Source: Thuidium tamariscinum (taxonomy: Eukaryota > Streptophyta > Bryopsida > Hypnales > Thuidiaceae). Taken from it: a stretch of 64,000 bases of DNA. The notes under the pieces were generated by a model. It worked only from the letters and a program-made list of their open reading frames with translations. It made no database searches and was not told where the DNA came from. The stretch covers positions 2,728,001 to 2,792,000 of the forward strand of contig OX344750.2 in NCBI GenBank assembly GCA_947034885.2. Direction: 5' to 3'. Shown here piece by piece: positions 21,376 through 32,083 of this stretch. The translations under genes and the position numbers were made by a program. The number at the start of each line of letters is the position of its first letter. Position 1 is the first letter of the stretch.

Positions 21376-23016
21376 TATCGAAAAGCTCTGTGCCTTGAAT
21401 ATGGATGATTCTCCCCTCGAGGGAGGAGAGCCTGTGGGTGGGGAACCTGTGGCAGATTCCTCCGGAGAGCCTTCTCTGCAGCCCCTTTGGTATACAGGGC
21501 AAGATTCTCTGCTTTCAGTGTTGGATCCTCAAGGTTTTGAATCTGAGACAACCTCATCGGAGTTTCTGTTGAGGTCGGGGTCTGTGGCTCTGATTCTAGT
21601 AACACAGGAGGGATCTGCAAAGCAAAGGGTCTCAATGAAACTCTTTGTTTCGGAGTTCTTCGTTGTTCACTCTGTTGCGGGGCCAAACTTCCAGTTGTTT
21701 CATGGTTTTCGATCTTCGACATTGATTAAGGGATCTGGAAATCAGGAGGTCGGCTTGAAAGCAAGGTCGAGACTGTTCTTGTAGAAGTCTCTAAGGAGGT
21801 TGAACTGGCAAGAGTAGATGTATGCTCGTGGAGTTCCCAGCATGGAGGTATATCTTCAATCACCAGTGGCTCCGTGTCTGTAAGATCAGGACGTTCGGAT
21901 AAAATCTTCTCTATGTCAACGAAACAATCCGCGAAATCTAAGAGAGAGTCGGGCACCAAATTTCCATTCGTGGGCGGCAGCAACACGTATGGATCTCTCA
22001 CTGCACTGCCCTTCCGTGCTGAATCTCTCCGAATGCTTGCGAGTGCAGATTCTCGCCGTAAGTCGCTAAGAGGCTTCTCGCCAGCCTCTGTGGTGTACAT
22101 GGGAAAGTTTTCTACCTTCGGTGCTGGATCGTCAAGGTTTTCGATTTGGAGTCGCTTCGGATTTAGGGTTTTGTAATGCAGAGGATCTCCTCGGAAACGA
22201 AGGGGCCCATGTATTGGGAGGGGTGTTGTTTATAAGCAATGCAGAACTTCCATCCGTGGGCGGAATCACGTATGGATCTCTCAATGCAGAATCTCTTCGT
22301 GTCGAATCTCTTCGATTGCTTTCTAACGCAGATTCTTGTCGTAAGCGTAGCGCGGAGGCTACGGCGCCTGATCCTGACTGGATGTCACTGAAAGTCCTCT
22401 CGCCAGCTCCGTTGTTGTACATGGCAAGGTTCAATGTTGGATCGTCAAGGTTTTGGGTCTGGGATACTCTCGAATTGGATTCAGATACTGGAGGAGGGGT
22501 TTGTAATTCAGAAAATCTCCTTGGAAACGAAGGGGCCGATGCGTGGGAGCCCGTGGCATCGAGGGCGCTCGTTTTTTGGCAACCGCTTTCATCATACACC
22601 TGGAGTGCATGTGGATTGAGTGAGTAGATCGAAAATTGACCAAAGAATCAGAGTGTTGTTGATTAATTTACAAACTTAGGGTTTTGGTATAAAACTTAGG
22701 GTTTCGGTGTAGATTTCAGTCTGACCTCCACTTGGAAGTGTGAGTTTGCTGTAAGCGTGAAACACAGCTGATCTCCAAGTTGCAGAACATGATCTATCAC
22801 AAATTCTTCCCATCCCTTTCCGAACGTTACATTCGAGCTTGGGGATGAACCTTCCACTACTACTTTCCACTGCTTTCTACTCGGCCCCTCCAGAATCACG
22901 TCACTCCTTAGTAATTTGCCATGTGCTTTCACGAACGAAGAAGGTAAGGGGAAGGTGCGCATTGGCAGTTCCGTGATCTTCTTCAGAAACGAAGGATTGT
23001 GACAAGCATCGGCCAT
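21376..23016 (-). pseudogene. REM-like B3 DNA-binding protein gene, decayed and 3'-truncated
   Basis: Exon 1 (23016-22726, 97 codons) encodes a B3 domain: PSFLKKI at the start, FPLPSSFVKAHG, SDVILEGPSRKQWKV and GWEEFVIDHVLQLGDQLCF. It splices at GAG|GTCAGA to exon 2 starting at 22599 (ACTCCAG|GTG), completing the usual F-V-E-V-Y-D-E-S-G-C end of B3 domains. Downstream the frame shifts near 22150, where the first frame ends in TGA at 22132, and a stop lies at 21726. The linker contains repeated stretches with an anchor (GATCGTCAAGGTTTT type on the plus strand) at about 22435, 22123 and 21519. The third stretch runs straight into the Harbinger right end at 21372. B3 proteins bind DNA in the nucleus. 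This copy probably cannot make a full product, although a short B3-only protein is possible. Confidence 0.7.
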
Positions 23017-24221
23017 TCTCTTCTCACCAGTCTCGCTTGCCTCTTCTCACAATCCAATCAAGTACCTCCCCAAGAGATATATTCTCTCCATTGAAAAGAA
23101 CTGCAGTGAAGGGAGCAGGAATTGCAATTTCTTCATGAAGATTTGGTAGATCCCACTCGAACAACAAGCCTCATCCAAAAGAACAATTCTTCGCAGGAAA
23201 TGATGTTGTTAAAATACAATAAAACAAATCGTGTACTCTCGCAAATGCAAAGCGCACCCGTTGCCATCCGTCTTCACAAAATGTCAAACCTGTACGCGAC
23301 TCTGGTCTCTGCTCCATACCTTAAGGGAGGTCAGATCAATCACGAGAGGCTTACGGAAGGAGGGTACGCAATCACTGCACTAAAGCAAGTGGGAGACTGG
23401 GAGCTTCACATTTCGCCAGGGACAACGACATCGTTGACGAAAATAACGCGAAGCATGACATCGCGCAGAGTAATGAGTTAACTTAGACTAAGTTGGGCAA
23501 GGACGCAGCGGCCGCTCCCTGACTGTGGAGTTTCTGAGGACCGGAGAGACGAGTTTGATACCTGGGTCATAACCAGGTATCACTGAATCCGGTTCTCAAC
23601 TCGTCTTCCTCAGGTCGAAGCCAGCATAGGCAGCTATGGCCATGCCATCGACGATGTCTTCTCGCCTGTCACGCCGGAGCTTCCATTCTTTTTAAAGCTC
23701 TGGGCGTGGACGGATTCCGTTCGCATCGTTTTCTGCTTCAGGCTCTCTTTTGGAGTTGGGCGTGCACTCTTTTCTTTTGGATTTTGAAGTGGTTTAGAAC
23801 AGGTTCTGGGGAGTTCTGGAGGGTTTGGATTTTGGACTTACAGCGTTACCGATGTCTGGCGGATCCAAGAGAGCTTTCTAAGGAACATATCTATGGTGGA
23901 GTTTATGCTTGGGAAGAGAGTTTCGTGAATCGGAAGGGAAAAGGAATGCTGTGGATGTGGCTGCAGGCGAGTTATTGCGGTGGAGTAGAGGGTTAGGTTA
24001 ATTTAGGGTTTCGTGGTTTACGATGGCCTGAAGAGGACTGCCCATGGTGATTCGGGGCGTTCTTTGAAGAGCATGGTGGAGAGGTGAAAGAGGAGGTTTG
24101 AATTGTGGCCAAGGATTGGTTGTTGCGATCTGGAGTGTCGTCTTTTTGCGAAATTTGAGTGAGCGAGGGTTTGAAAGAAAAATTGGTCAAGCTGGCGTAC
24201 CAGGCGCGGCCGACGGTGCTG
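23017..24221. other. Region between the divergent B3 and trihelix genes
   Basis: GC-richer than the repeats and likely to hold the promoters and leaders of both divergent genes. A 119-codon plus-strand frame at 23122-23481 has no family resemblance. A nearly palindromic tract lies near 23540-23600 (GACGAGTTTGATACCTGGG and GGTATCACTGAATCCGG). No TATA box was placed with confidence. Confidence 0.35.
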
Positions 24222-25901
24222 ATGGGGGAGAATTTAGGCGTGATGCCTATGTCTCTCCAGGGTACGCATGACATGAACCACCCGGTGGATTTGGGGTCGC
24301 TCACGCCGAACCGCGGGCGCGCTCTCAAGAAAGAGGACCGCATTCCGCAGTGGGGATACCATGAAACCAAGGAGTTCATTTCCATTCGGGCCGAGCTCGA
24401 GAAGGACTTCACGCAAACCAAGCGGAACAAGACGTTGTGGGAGCGCATTGAGAGAAAGATGAAGGAGAAAGGCTATCGGAGGAGTGCGGATCAATGCAAA
24501 TGTAAATGGAAGAACCTCGTGAATCGTTACAAGGTATTTTGCTTCTTTAGCTTGGTTCTTATCACTTAATGCATGGGATAAATCAATTTAGCGTGTTAAT
24601 GGGATGGCTTTCTTTTTTGCATGTTTACAACTTGCTTCAGTTTCTACCTTTCCAGAATATCACTCTCTATATTATCTTCACTGCCTACCTTTTGGGTATC
24701 AATCTTTGGACAATTGGTTGAGCATACGGTTAGGAAAGCTTGATCAACATGGACATTCTGGTTTAGTCTGGACTAATACATTAATCGGTCAACATTCGGC
24801 TTTTCTAAAGTGTTAAATTAAGATAGATTTATGTTGGTTCAGATATTTAGCTGTGGAGATTGTTGATCGTTCATAGGTCCTTCTTTTCGAGTCTAGGTTA
24901 TTCCCTGTTTTTTTCCACGTCCTGTCACGCTGATTACTAAAGTTTATTTCACTGTTCTCAATACTTGATGTTTCTCTTATCCTACCTATTTTTTCAATCT
25001 GCGATTAACTTGGTTGGATTATGTGCCTTAGATATAACCATTTCTGTCTGTCCCTCTCACCAAATTTGCGGTGTTTTCCAGGGGAAGGAGACGTCTGAGC
25101 CTGATTATGAGGTCTGTTCTAAAGCCTATTCCTCATCGTTCCATTCGTCTTTTTGTTTCATGTGCACGCTTAACATATCATGTTCAGATTGTGCGTTTAC
25201 ACTGTTGTTTCGAAATTTGGTCAGCGGTATCAAGCTGCTCTACGATATTCTTTCAGGTTGCGATTAATTGTTAATGCTTACGACCATGGTATTGACGTCG
25301 TGTCTCTCCCGCTGACGTGCAGTTTTCGCAGGGGAAAGACCCCGCCGATCCCGAGAATGGCAGGCAGTGCCCATTCTTTGATGAACTGGATGCTGTTTTT
25401 AAAGAGCGTGCCAAGAACTCCGAGAGACTTTTACTGGAAGCTGAGCCCGGGTCTCGAGCCAAGAAGAAAGGGAAACGGGGCAAAACCAAAAGTTCAGACG
25501 ACGATAGTGAGGACGACGATGATGAAGAGGACAGCGAAGAGGACCGTGTTGTACAAAGGAAGAAGAGGAAAAACGAGAAAGACAACAATCGACCGAGGGT
25601 AACAGCCGAGAAGTATCGTGCCAACAGCATGCAGGAAGTGCTGGAAGACTTTTTCCAGCAGCAGCAGAAGGTGGAAGAGCAATGGCGGGAGTCTGTGGAG
25701 AGACGAGAACAGGAGCGCCGGATGCGAGAGCAGGAGTGGCGAGATGCCATGGAGAAACTGGAGCAGGAGCGGATCCAAAAAGAACGTATGTGGCGAGAGC
25801 GTGAGGAGCAACGGAGAGCCCGTGATGAAGCTCGTGCGCAGAAGAGAGATGAACTCTTTGCGGCCTTGTTGAGCAAATTGGCTCAGGACGAAGGTTATTG
25901 A
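24222..25901 (+). CDS. Trihelix transcription factor, GT-3-like, 3 exons
   Basis: Exons 24222-24533, 25082-25111 and 25323-25901 join in phase (AAG|GTATTT; TTCCAG|GGG; GAG|GTCTGT; GTGCAG|TTT), giving 306 aa. The trihelix domain is at residues 41-104, with its three spaced tryptophans (W44, W73, W96) and the family's HETKEFISIRAELEKDF and CKCKWKNLVNRYK motifs typical of the GT-3 clade. An acidic/basic stretch at about 160-200 contains an RKKRKNEK nuclear-localisation-like signal. Residues 220-300 form a long charged coiled coil (repeated REQE..R), expected to dimerise. The middle exon is only 30 nt. Skipping it keeps the frame and gives NRYK followed by the start of exon 3. An alternative acceptor nine bases into exon 3 (CGCAG|GGG) also keeps frame. 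The upstream GTG codons are ignored because the gene is eukaryotic. Confidence 0.88.
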
Positions 25902-27225
25902 TTCCGTTCTGTGCGCTGACAAAAGTCATCAGTGTTTTTACTTGAATGGTGCGAGGTCGACATCCTTCTCTGCACATCACGTGCACCGGGCGAAGAGTGT
26001 GGGAAGCTGGTAGCCTGTTGCAAACCAAATTCCATTCATGGAGGATGACAGTGCACCATATGTCAACCACCTCTTTACAGGGTCATCATCTACAGTTTTT
26101 CAGCCAAGGGCAATCTGAGGCGCGGAACCAGCGGGCAAATGGGAGAGAGAATGCTAAAATTCCTAATCATTTTTGCGGATTATGTCCAGTGTGGGTGGGG
26201 TCCGAAGGAAAAAGGCCTTGAGTGACTGATTGTAAGATTGCCACGCGTCACAATTTTTTGTGTTTCTTTTTCCTTATTTATCTATCTTCCCTGTTTCAAT
26301 GTTTCAGCAACAATGCGTTCGCGGTTTCTTACTGGGGGTCTGCCAATCCGTTTCTGCGGACATTTTTAGTGTCATCTGGACCAGTGTGCATAGTTCAGCT
26401 AGTACTTTTTCCTACTTTAGTATCTAGAATATAATACCGCAGATAGCCAGATTTTGTCATAGAAGTGTAGGCGGTAGATGTAAATAGCGTGTAGGTTTTC
26501 ATCCACCACGAGCTCTTGGTACGCACAGATATTACTTGTGAGTCTTCTGACACGCACCTGAGCATTTCAATATGCCTTGCTTTGTGCTACCACACATTCC
26601 TCTTTTGCTTGCTTGTGCAGTTATGCTTGTATATATTTTTGTTTTTAACTTAAATACTCTTGTGAGACAGTAATCATCGGGATGCTCGAAGATTATTTGT
26701 GAACTGGGCATAAGGTAGGAGCACCGACAATAAGGGACATGACCCTGCAAGGATGCGGCCCTGTCACCAAGGTAGTCCCGTAGAAATGAACAGATTTTGG
26801 ATGCAGAGGTGCATTCTTCATTTTTATAGCTTCCTTGGAAGTCATTCATTGGACACTTTTCAGGCCTCCAGTGTTTCTGGGTTACAGGAGTGATCTCTAG
26901 GTTTATATAAAAAAAACAATTGGGATGGGATTCATTAACCTTACAATGCTGTGATGGATGTTCAGTGTCCAATGTGGGAATTGAAATCAGCTGGATGACA
27001 AATTGCAGTAGTTTTTTGTTCGGGGATTTTGATGACTTTAGGGGAGAGAGATTGCAGAGTCTCAGGTGCAATATTTGGCACATCGAAGATGTCTGTAAGA
27101 ACTGGGTCACATAGATCAGGAGGCTTTGTATTAACAGAATTTACAGCGAGGAATCAGCAGTAACTCCAAATTAGCTACAACGTGGGCAAGATTCTAATCA
27201 CAAATCATAAAGAAGGCTTTCTCTT
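25902..27225. other. 3' flank of the trihelix gene and intergenic DNA
   Basis: Likely 3' untranslated sequence followed by spacer. The 192-codon minus-strand frame at 26532-27110 lacks an ATG start and any family motif. Confidence 0.4.
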
Positions 27226-27227
27226 TA

Positions 27228-27466
27228 AGGTGGGTACACCCAAAAGCGCCACTTATTCATAATGTGCCTAGTTACTGTTATTAGCTTGTTCAGATTTTTA
27301 TGTAGTCTTGTTGGCAAGTGAAAGCATGTTCCAATGCACCAAAGAATACAAGATTTGGATACCATATGCAAAAGTTATTAATGGTCAAAGTTTGATTGAT
27401 TTTGGAAATGTATGTGCATTGTAGATGGCGCTTTTAGGAATAGGGCACTTTTGGGTGTACCTACCT
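27228..27466 (+). mobile_element. TA-flanked MITE (family A), complete, 239 bp
   Basis: Ends AGGTGGGTACACCCAAAAGC and the inverted GCACTTTTGGGTGTACCTACC, TA on both sides (27226-27227 and 27467-27468). Related to 15298-15535 and 38097-38387. Confidence 0.85.
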
Positions 27467-27468
27467 TA

Positions 27469-28561
27469 TTCACATTAACCTGAGTGCCAAGCCCATGTTC
27501 ATTGAAATTCAAACCCTTTTATATTCATTTCAATTAAACTATAACCTACATAAGTAAAGATCTACACTACTTGATCACTTTGATTGGTAGTAGAGACACG
27601 TCCTGAGGTACATGGAAAGGAATGTGTCCTTTGACCATACCATTGAAAAGATTATAACCCATGGATAAGGTGTATAATTTTAATTATAACAATGTGGGTA
27701 AGGTGTATAATTTTGTAAAACTTATACACCTTCTTCCCTAGCACATTCCTTGATATTTCATTTTTCTCACTAAAAGCTTCACAATTAAGTTGATTTACAG
27801 TCTTTGCAAGGGAATAGTGTGCATTTCAAGTAAAGCACGTTGTTTGTAGTTTGATTTGGCATCACTTGTAGGAGCTAATATGATTAGATTGTTTTCCTAT
27901 AAACCAACTTAATTATAGATAAGGATAAAAGCGTCTCTCTACATGGTTCCCTATTGAAGAATGATGCACATTATTGCTTGGTAGACATAAGCCTTTTCAT
28001 TGGTGATAATATATTGCCAATTCTATTAAATTTTGTACTCTAAAGGCAATTCCCTTCAAATTTCCCCCCAAAATTTTCGCTATCATTAGTTGACAAGAAA
28101 GGTCATATACATGCGAAGGAAAATGTTGATAGGAATCTTAAAAGGCTAAAATGGCTCTTTTATGGTTGGATAGCTCAAATTCTTGGATGGACACAAAGTC
28201 CATATACATGTTGTAGAAAACATTAATAGGAATCTTCAAAGGCTGACTATAGTTATCATACTTGTCACTAATTCTAATGATCAAAAATTAACATTGTGTA
28301 AATTGTATTTTTGACTATCCTCGTATGATTGATATAATATATTTTTTTCACCACAAAACCTTGGTATATGGGGCATGTACAAAAGTACAAGCAAAGCAGT
28401 TCACTCATTACTTAGTCAATTGGAGTTTTATAACTTAATCTTTCATAGACCATTTTTTATTCACAAAACTTAGGGGTTATATAAATGGTCAACTTGTAGA
28501 ATGAAAAAAAGTTGCATTTGTAAATTCAACTATTCAAGTGGATAGAATATATTGTCTTTTA

Positions 28562-28594
<33 letters not shown>

Positions 28595-30187
28595 TGTTAT
28601 GATTGGAGGATTGTGATATGTATTTGCACATAAATATGCAAGTCTATCATTGTCATTTCCATCTTGCCTAATCATCATTGACCACCATTGACATATTAGA
28701 GAGTGTATATCATGTATGGGACATGGTTTTGGCAAACTATTAAAAGAAGCTTTCAATGGATGTGGTGTTCAAAGCATTGATGAAGAATTGGAGTCCAAAG
28801 CCCTTGCAAAGTTGTGAAAGCATGGCCCAAATTTGAACTTACAAAAAATAATGCTATAAAGAACAAAAGACAATTAATAATTAAATTGAAAAATCCATAT
28901 AAATGACTATGTCTTTGATATGGAAATTAGTATAGGTGACAACAAAAATTACAAAAAGTATAGATGCATTTATTTAGAGCATCAAGTATACCACTTGATG
29001 AAGTCTTATAAACATCAAAATGTTCTTCACTTCATACCCTTGATTTTTCATTTACTTCGGAGGCTTCCATTGGCATTCTTTTTAAATAATTGTACTAAAT
29101 AGATTTATCCATGAACTACAAAGTTGTATGTAAGTTCTCATTGGCATCCTTATCATTTTGGCACCATATATTTTTTCATAATGGTATTTTCATTCTTCCT
29201 ATTGAAGGTGTATAAAGTTATTTATTTCGTAAGTTATTTATCCAAAATTATATTGTACTTGTCTCTATAGATATGTAATTTCTATACCTCACTTTAAACT
29301 TCAGTTTTTTGGGTTCCAAGTCAAATTCATCACCAATATTACAACATTCTCCTTATTATCCATTTTGGAATCCAAAATTCTTACATAAATTTTAAGGGGT
29401 TGAGTTTGTACCTATACTTCATGTATGGTAGGGGATTAAATATTTGAGACACTCATTTTAATTCTTTATACACAAACATCCCATTTCAAAATAAACCTTT
29501 TGCACTTCATTATAGCATTGCATTTTTGGGCAATCTTGATCAACTATATTTAACTTCAATTTCAAAAAAATTAATTCAATTATTGAAAATTTTGAATTAA
29601 ATTCCATAAAATTACCCTGATAATACATTGAAAATCAACAATGAATTTTCAAAATTGAATTGCATACCATATTTTGTAAGCAAATTTGTTAATAAAAGAA
29701 AAGATATTTTCATAATGATGTTGCCACATGTTATGTTGTGATTGAATGAAACCTCTAAAAAAATTATATGGCACTAAAGTTAATAAATATTAGTCAAATA
29801 ATGATATTACATTAATTAGATAGGTTCCTACTAGTGACTTTAGATTTATTCTTTCAATATTTTTGTAGAACTCCAATTCTTTGTTTTCCTTCATATTAAC
29901 CTTTGTTTTGCATGATTCCAATAAATATTGCAAAAATTACAATTTATTTATTTGGAGCAAACTCAAGTAGTTTAGAAAACAAAAAGTTTTTGCTTCTTTT
30001 ACTTAAGTAAACATTTGATTTGATTTGATTTGATGAGAAATATACTTGTTGAGAGTTTTGAATCATTCTATTTTGATTTATGCAAATAAAGATTATATCA
30101 AAGTTTCATTTGGGTGACATTCAACCATAATATTTCTTCTAAAAAATTGATATTTGAAATTCATTTTTGAACTCAATTTTTCATGCT
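27469..30187. other. AT-rich intergenic DNA, no gene seen
   Basis: Over 2.7 kb without exon-like frames or clear element ends. It contains the microsatellite at 28561-28595. Isolated right-end-like motifs (CTTAGGGGTTAT near 28469, TTAAGGGGTTGA near 29392) may be worn ends of TTAA elements. Confidence 0.4.
28561..28595 (+). repeat. Compound (CT)n(AT)n microsatellite
   Basis: A run of CT dinucleotides followed directly by a run of AT dinucleotides. Confidence 0.9.
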
Positions 30188-31249
30188 CACTACTAGAAAA
30201 TGATGTCCAAGTCAACAAAAAATCATCAAATTTTTGTTAATTTGGGTACTGTATCAACCGTTTTTACAAAATTTTGTTGATTTGGCACTAGTTAACAAAA
30301 CAATGACAAATTTTTTGTTGATTTGGGTAGTGCAATGTCCAAATTAACAAAAAATTTAACACTTATTTTTTAACTAGGACTTTCAAAAGTTTCATATAAG
30401 TTTCTTCATTTGTGCAATGTCTAAATAACCGTGCTTGAAATTTTATGTAAAAACACATGCTTTTTCCTAAGTCAACCATTCAAAATTCAGTGTTTTTTAA
30501 CATCAGCAGACTTAGGTGGCCATTTTTGCATAATAAAACAACTTTTTTGAGAAAACTTTCAACTAAGAAAAGTTGAAAAATAAAATTATCTTTCATCTCC
30601 AAAAATCCGTTTGAGATTTCAAGTTTCCAATCAAAAGTTATGGGCAAAAATCAGAGAAGGATTAAAGAGGACATTGTATTTGACATTTTAAGAAACCTTC
30701 TCTGAATTGTATCCATAACTTTTTATTGGAGACTTGAAATCTCAAAAGGATTTTTGGAGATGAAAGATATTTTTATTTTTCAACTTTTTTTAGTTGAAAG
30801 TTTTCTCAAAAAAGTTGTTTTATTATGCAAAAATGGCCACCAAAGTCTGCTGATGTTAACATAACAAAGACAAACCAAAAGGAAAAAGTAGATAAAGTAA
30901 TTCTAACTTCACTTTTATGCACTTATAGTTATGCATGTTGTAGTGGTTTAGGACTTTGGACCTCAACCATGAGGTCCAAGGTTCAAACCTTGACGCCAGC
31001 GGCCGCCCGCGCGGCGGGGTTGCCTAGGTGGTAGGATTTTGTTGACGTGGCATCTACTACATGGCAGATTTTGATTGGTCCAAATTATTTTTATGTTTTC
31101 TAATTTTTCTCATGAATTTCCAAATTAACAAAAAAATTAGCAAATTTTTGTCCAAGACAACACGTCCAAATCAACAAAAAACTGCCAATCCATATCAACA
31201 CTTTTTTGTCAATTTTTTGTTGATTTGGACGCAGTTTTTTCTAGTAGTG
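30188..31249. mobile_element. Non-autonomous CACTA (En/Spm) element, 1062 bp
   Basis: Ends are CACTACTAGAAAA and its exact inverse TTTTCTAGTAGTG, flanked on both sides by GCT (30185-30187 and 31250-31252), the 3-bp target duplication of this superfamily. Subterminal regions hold repeated TCAACAAAAAATT and TTTGTTGATTTGG motifs in both orientations, as is usual for transposase-binding sites in CACTA elements. There is no transposase gene. The centre carries a foldback and a GC-rich, tRNA-like stretch (30935-31010). Confidence 0.85.
30498..30858. repeat. Foldback of 361 bp inside the CACTA element
   Basis: Arms of about 160 bp run from TTAACATCAGCAGACTTAGG on the left to its inverse GTCTGCTGATGTTAA on the right, with a loop around 30660-30695. 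The transcript would form a long hairpin. It may be a separate foldback insertion or a rearranged internal part. Confidence 0.8.
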
Positions 31250-31600
31250 GCTTTTTGATAGACAAAAAAAACATAAATATTCTAATACAAATTTTGCACC
31301 ATTGGGATTAAGTATTAGATGAGATTTAGTTGCTCAACAAGGCCACAAATACCTAGATTGCAGGAGACATAGAAATTGTGTCATTGCAACACTACATCAA
31401 TAGTCTAACATGGACGAACTTTGGCCACGTTAAATATTAATGAATAATTAAGAATGAATGTTTAGTATTTATCATCAGTTCTTTTTAGTGTATTATTTCT
31501 ATAATTATTCTTTAGTAGTTGATTTTTTCCTCACATTGTTGGACATATGTGTTTTTCTATAAAATGCTTGAAAGATGAAATTTAACCCCTAACTGCCTAG

Positions 31601-31840
31601 TTGACCATATATGGGAGAAGCACCCAATGGCGCACCTGCACCCAATGCCGTCCATTTCTAAGTCAGTTGTTCATTCTAGAACAGAAATGTATCGGGATTG
31701 TAGACTGTTTATTGTTTTAGGTCAAAAGAAATAAGTCATGTACTGCCTACCTATATTTATAGCCCAAAATGATTGCGTACTGTAGAAATGGCTGGCATTG
31801 GGTACAGGTGCACCATTGGGTGCCTCTCCCTCATGGTCAA
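31601..31840. mobile_element. MITE with about 58-bp imperfect TIRs, 240 bp
   Basis: Left TTGACCATATATGGGAGAAG and right CTCTCCCTCATGGTCAA are inverted. The match continues inwards through CACCCAATGG and CACCCAATGCC to the CATTTCTA block. Its left end begins only 15 bp after the TTAA of the surrounding element. No target duplication could be assigned. Confidence 0.7.
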
Positions 31841-32083
31841 TCTGAAATTTCAAGCCCATTTCCAAGCAAGTAGTTAAATTCCTTTGACCATTTAAAATTT
31901 CGTTTTTGGCAATTTTATGGGTTAAATATTGAAAATTTCATTTTTCACTAAAAATGTTACATATTTGATTATTGAGAGGTCTTCAAAGGCATACATGTAC
32001 CAAAAGTGAAGAGTAATGCTTGCCAATTTTACTTCATTTCCTAGCATTTAGCAATTTCACTTGATTTGAGATCTAAAAAATTG

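Noticed and set aside
21395..22627. Several plus-strand open frames of 100-168 codons
   Set aside because: Antisense to the B3 gene. The minus strand carries the recognisable domain and splice sites.
23122..23481. 119-codon plus-strand frame between the B3 and trihelix genes
   Set aside because: No ATG-based gene structure, splice context or family resemblance. Likely leader or promoter sequence.
25271..26070. Long minus-strand frames of up to 223 codons
   Set aside because: Antisense to the Glu/Arg-rich coiled-coil exon of the trihelix gene, whose codon use leaves the opposite strand open.
26532..27110. 192-codon minus-strand open frame
   Set aside because: Starts at GTG, has no family motif, and lies downstream of the trihelix gene in spacer DNA.
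30935..31010. A functional tRNA gene
   Set aside because: Box-like motifs and one stem are present, but there is no acceptor stem or regular anticodon loop. At most a tRNA-derived relic.
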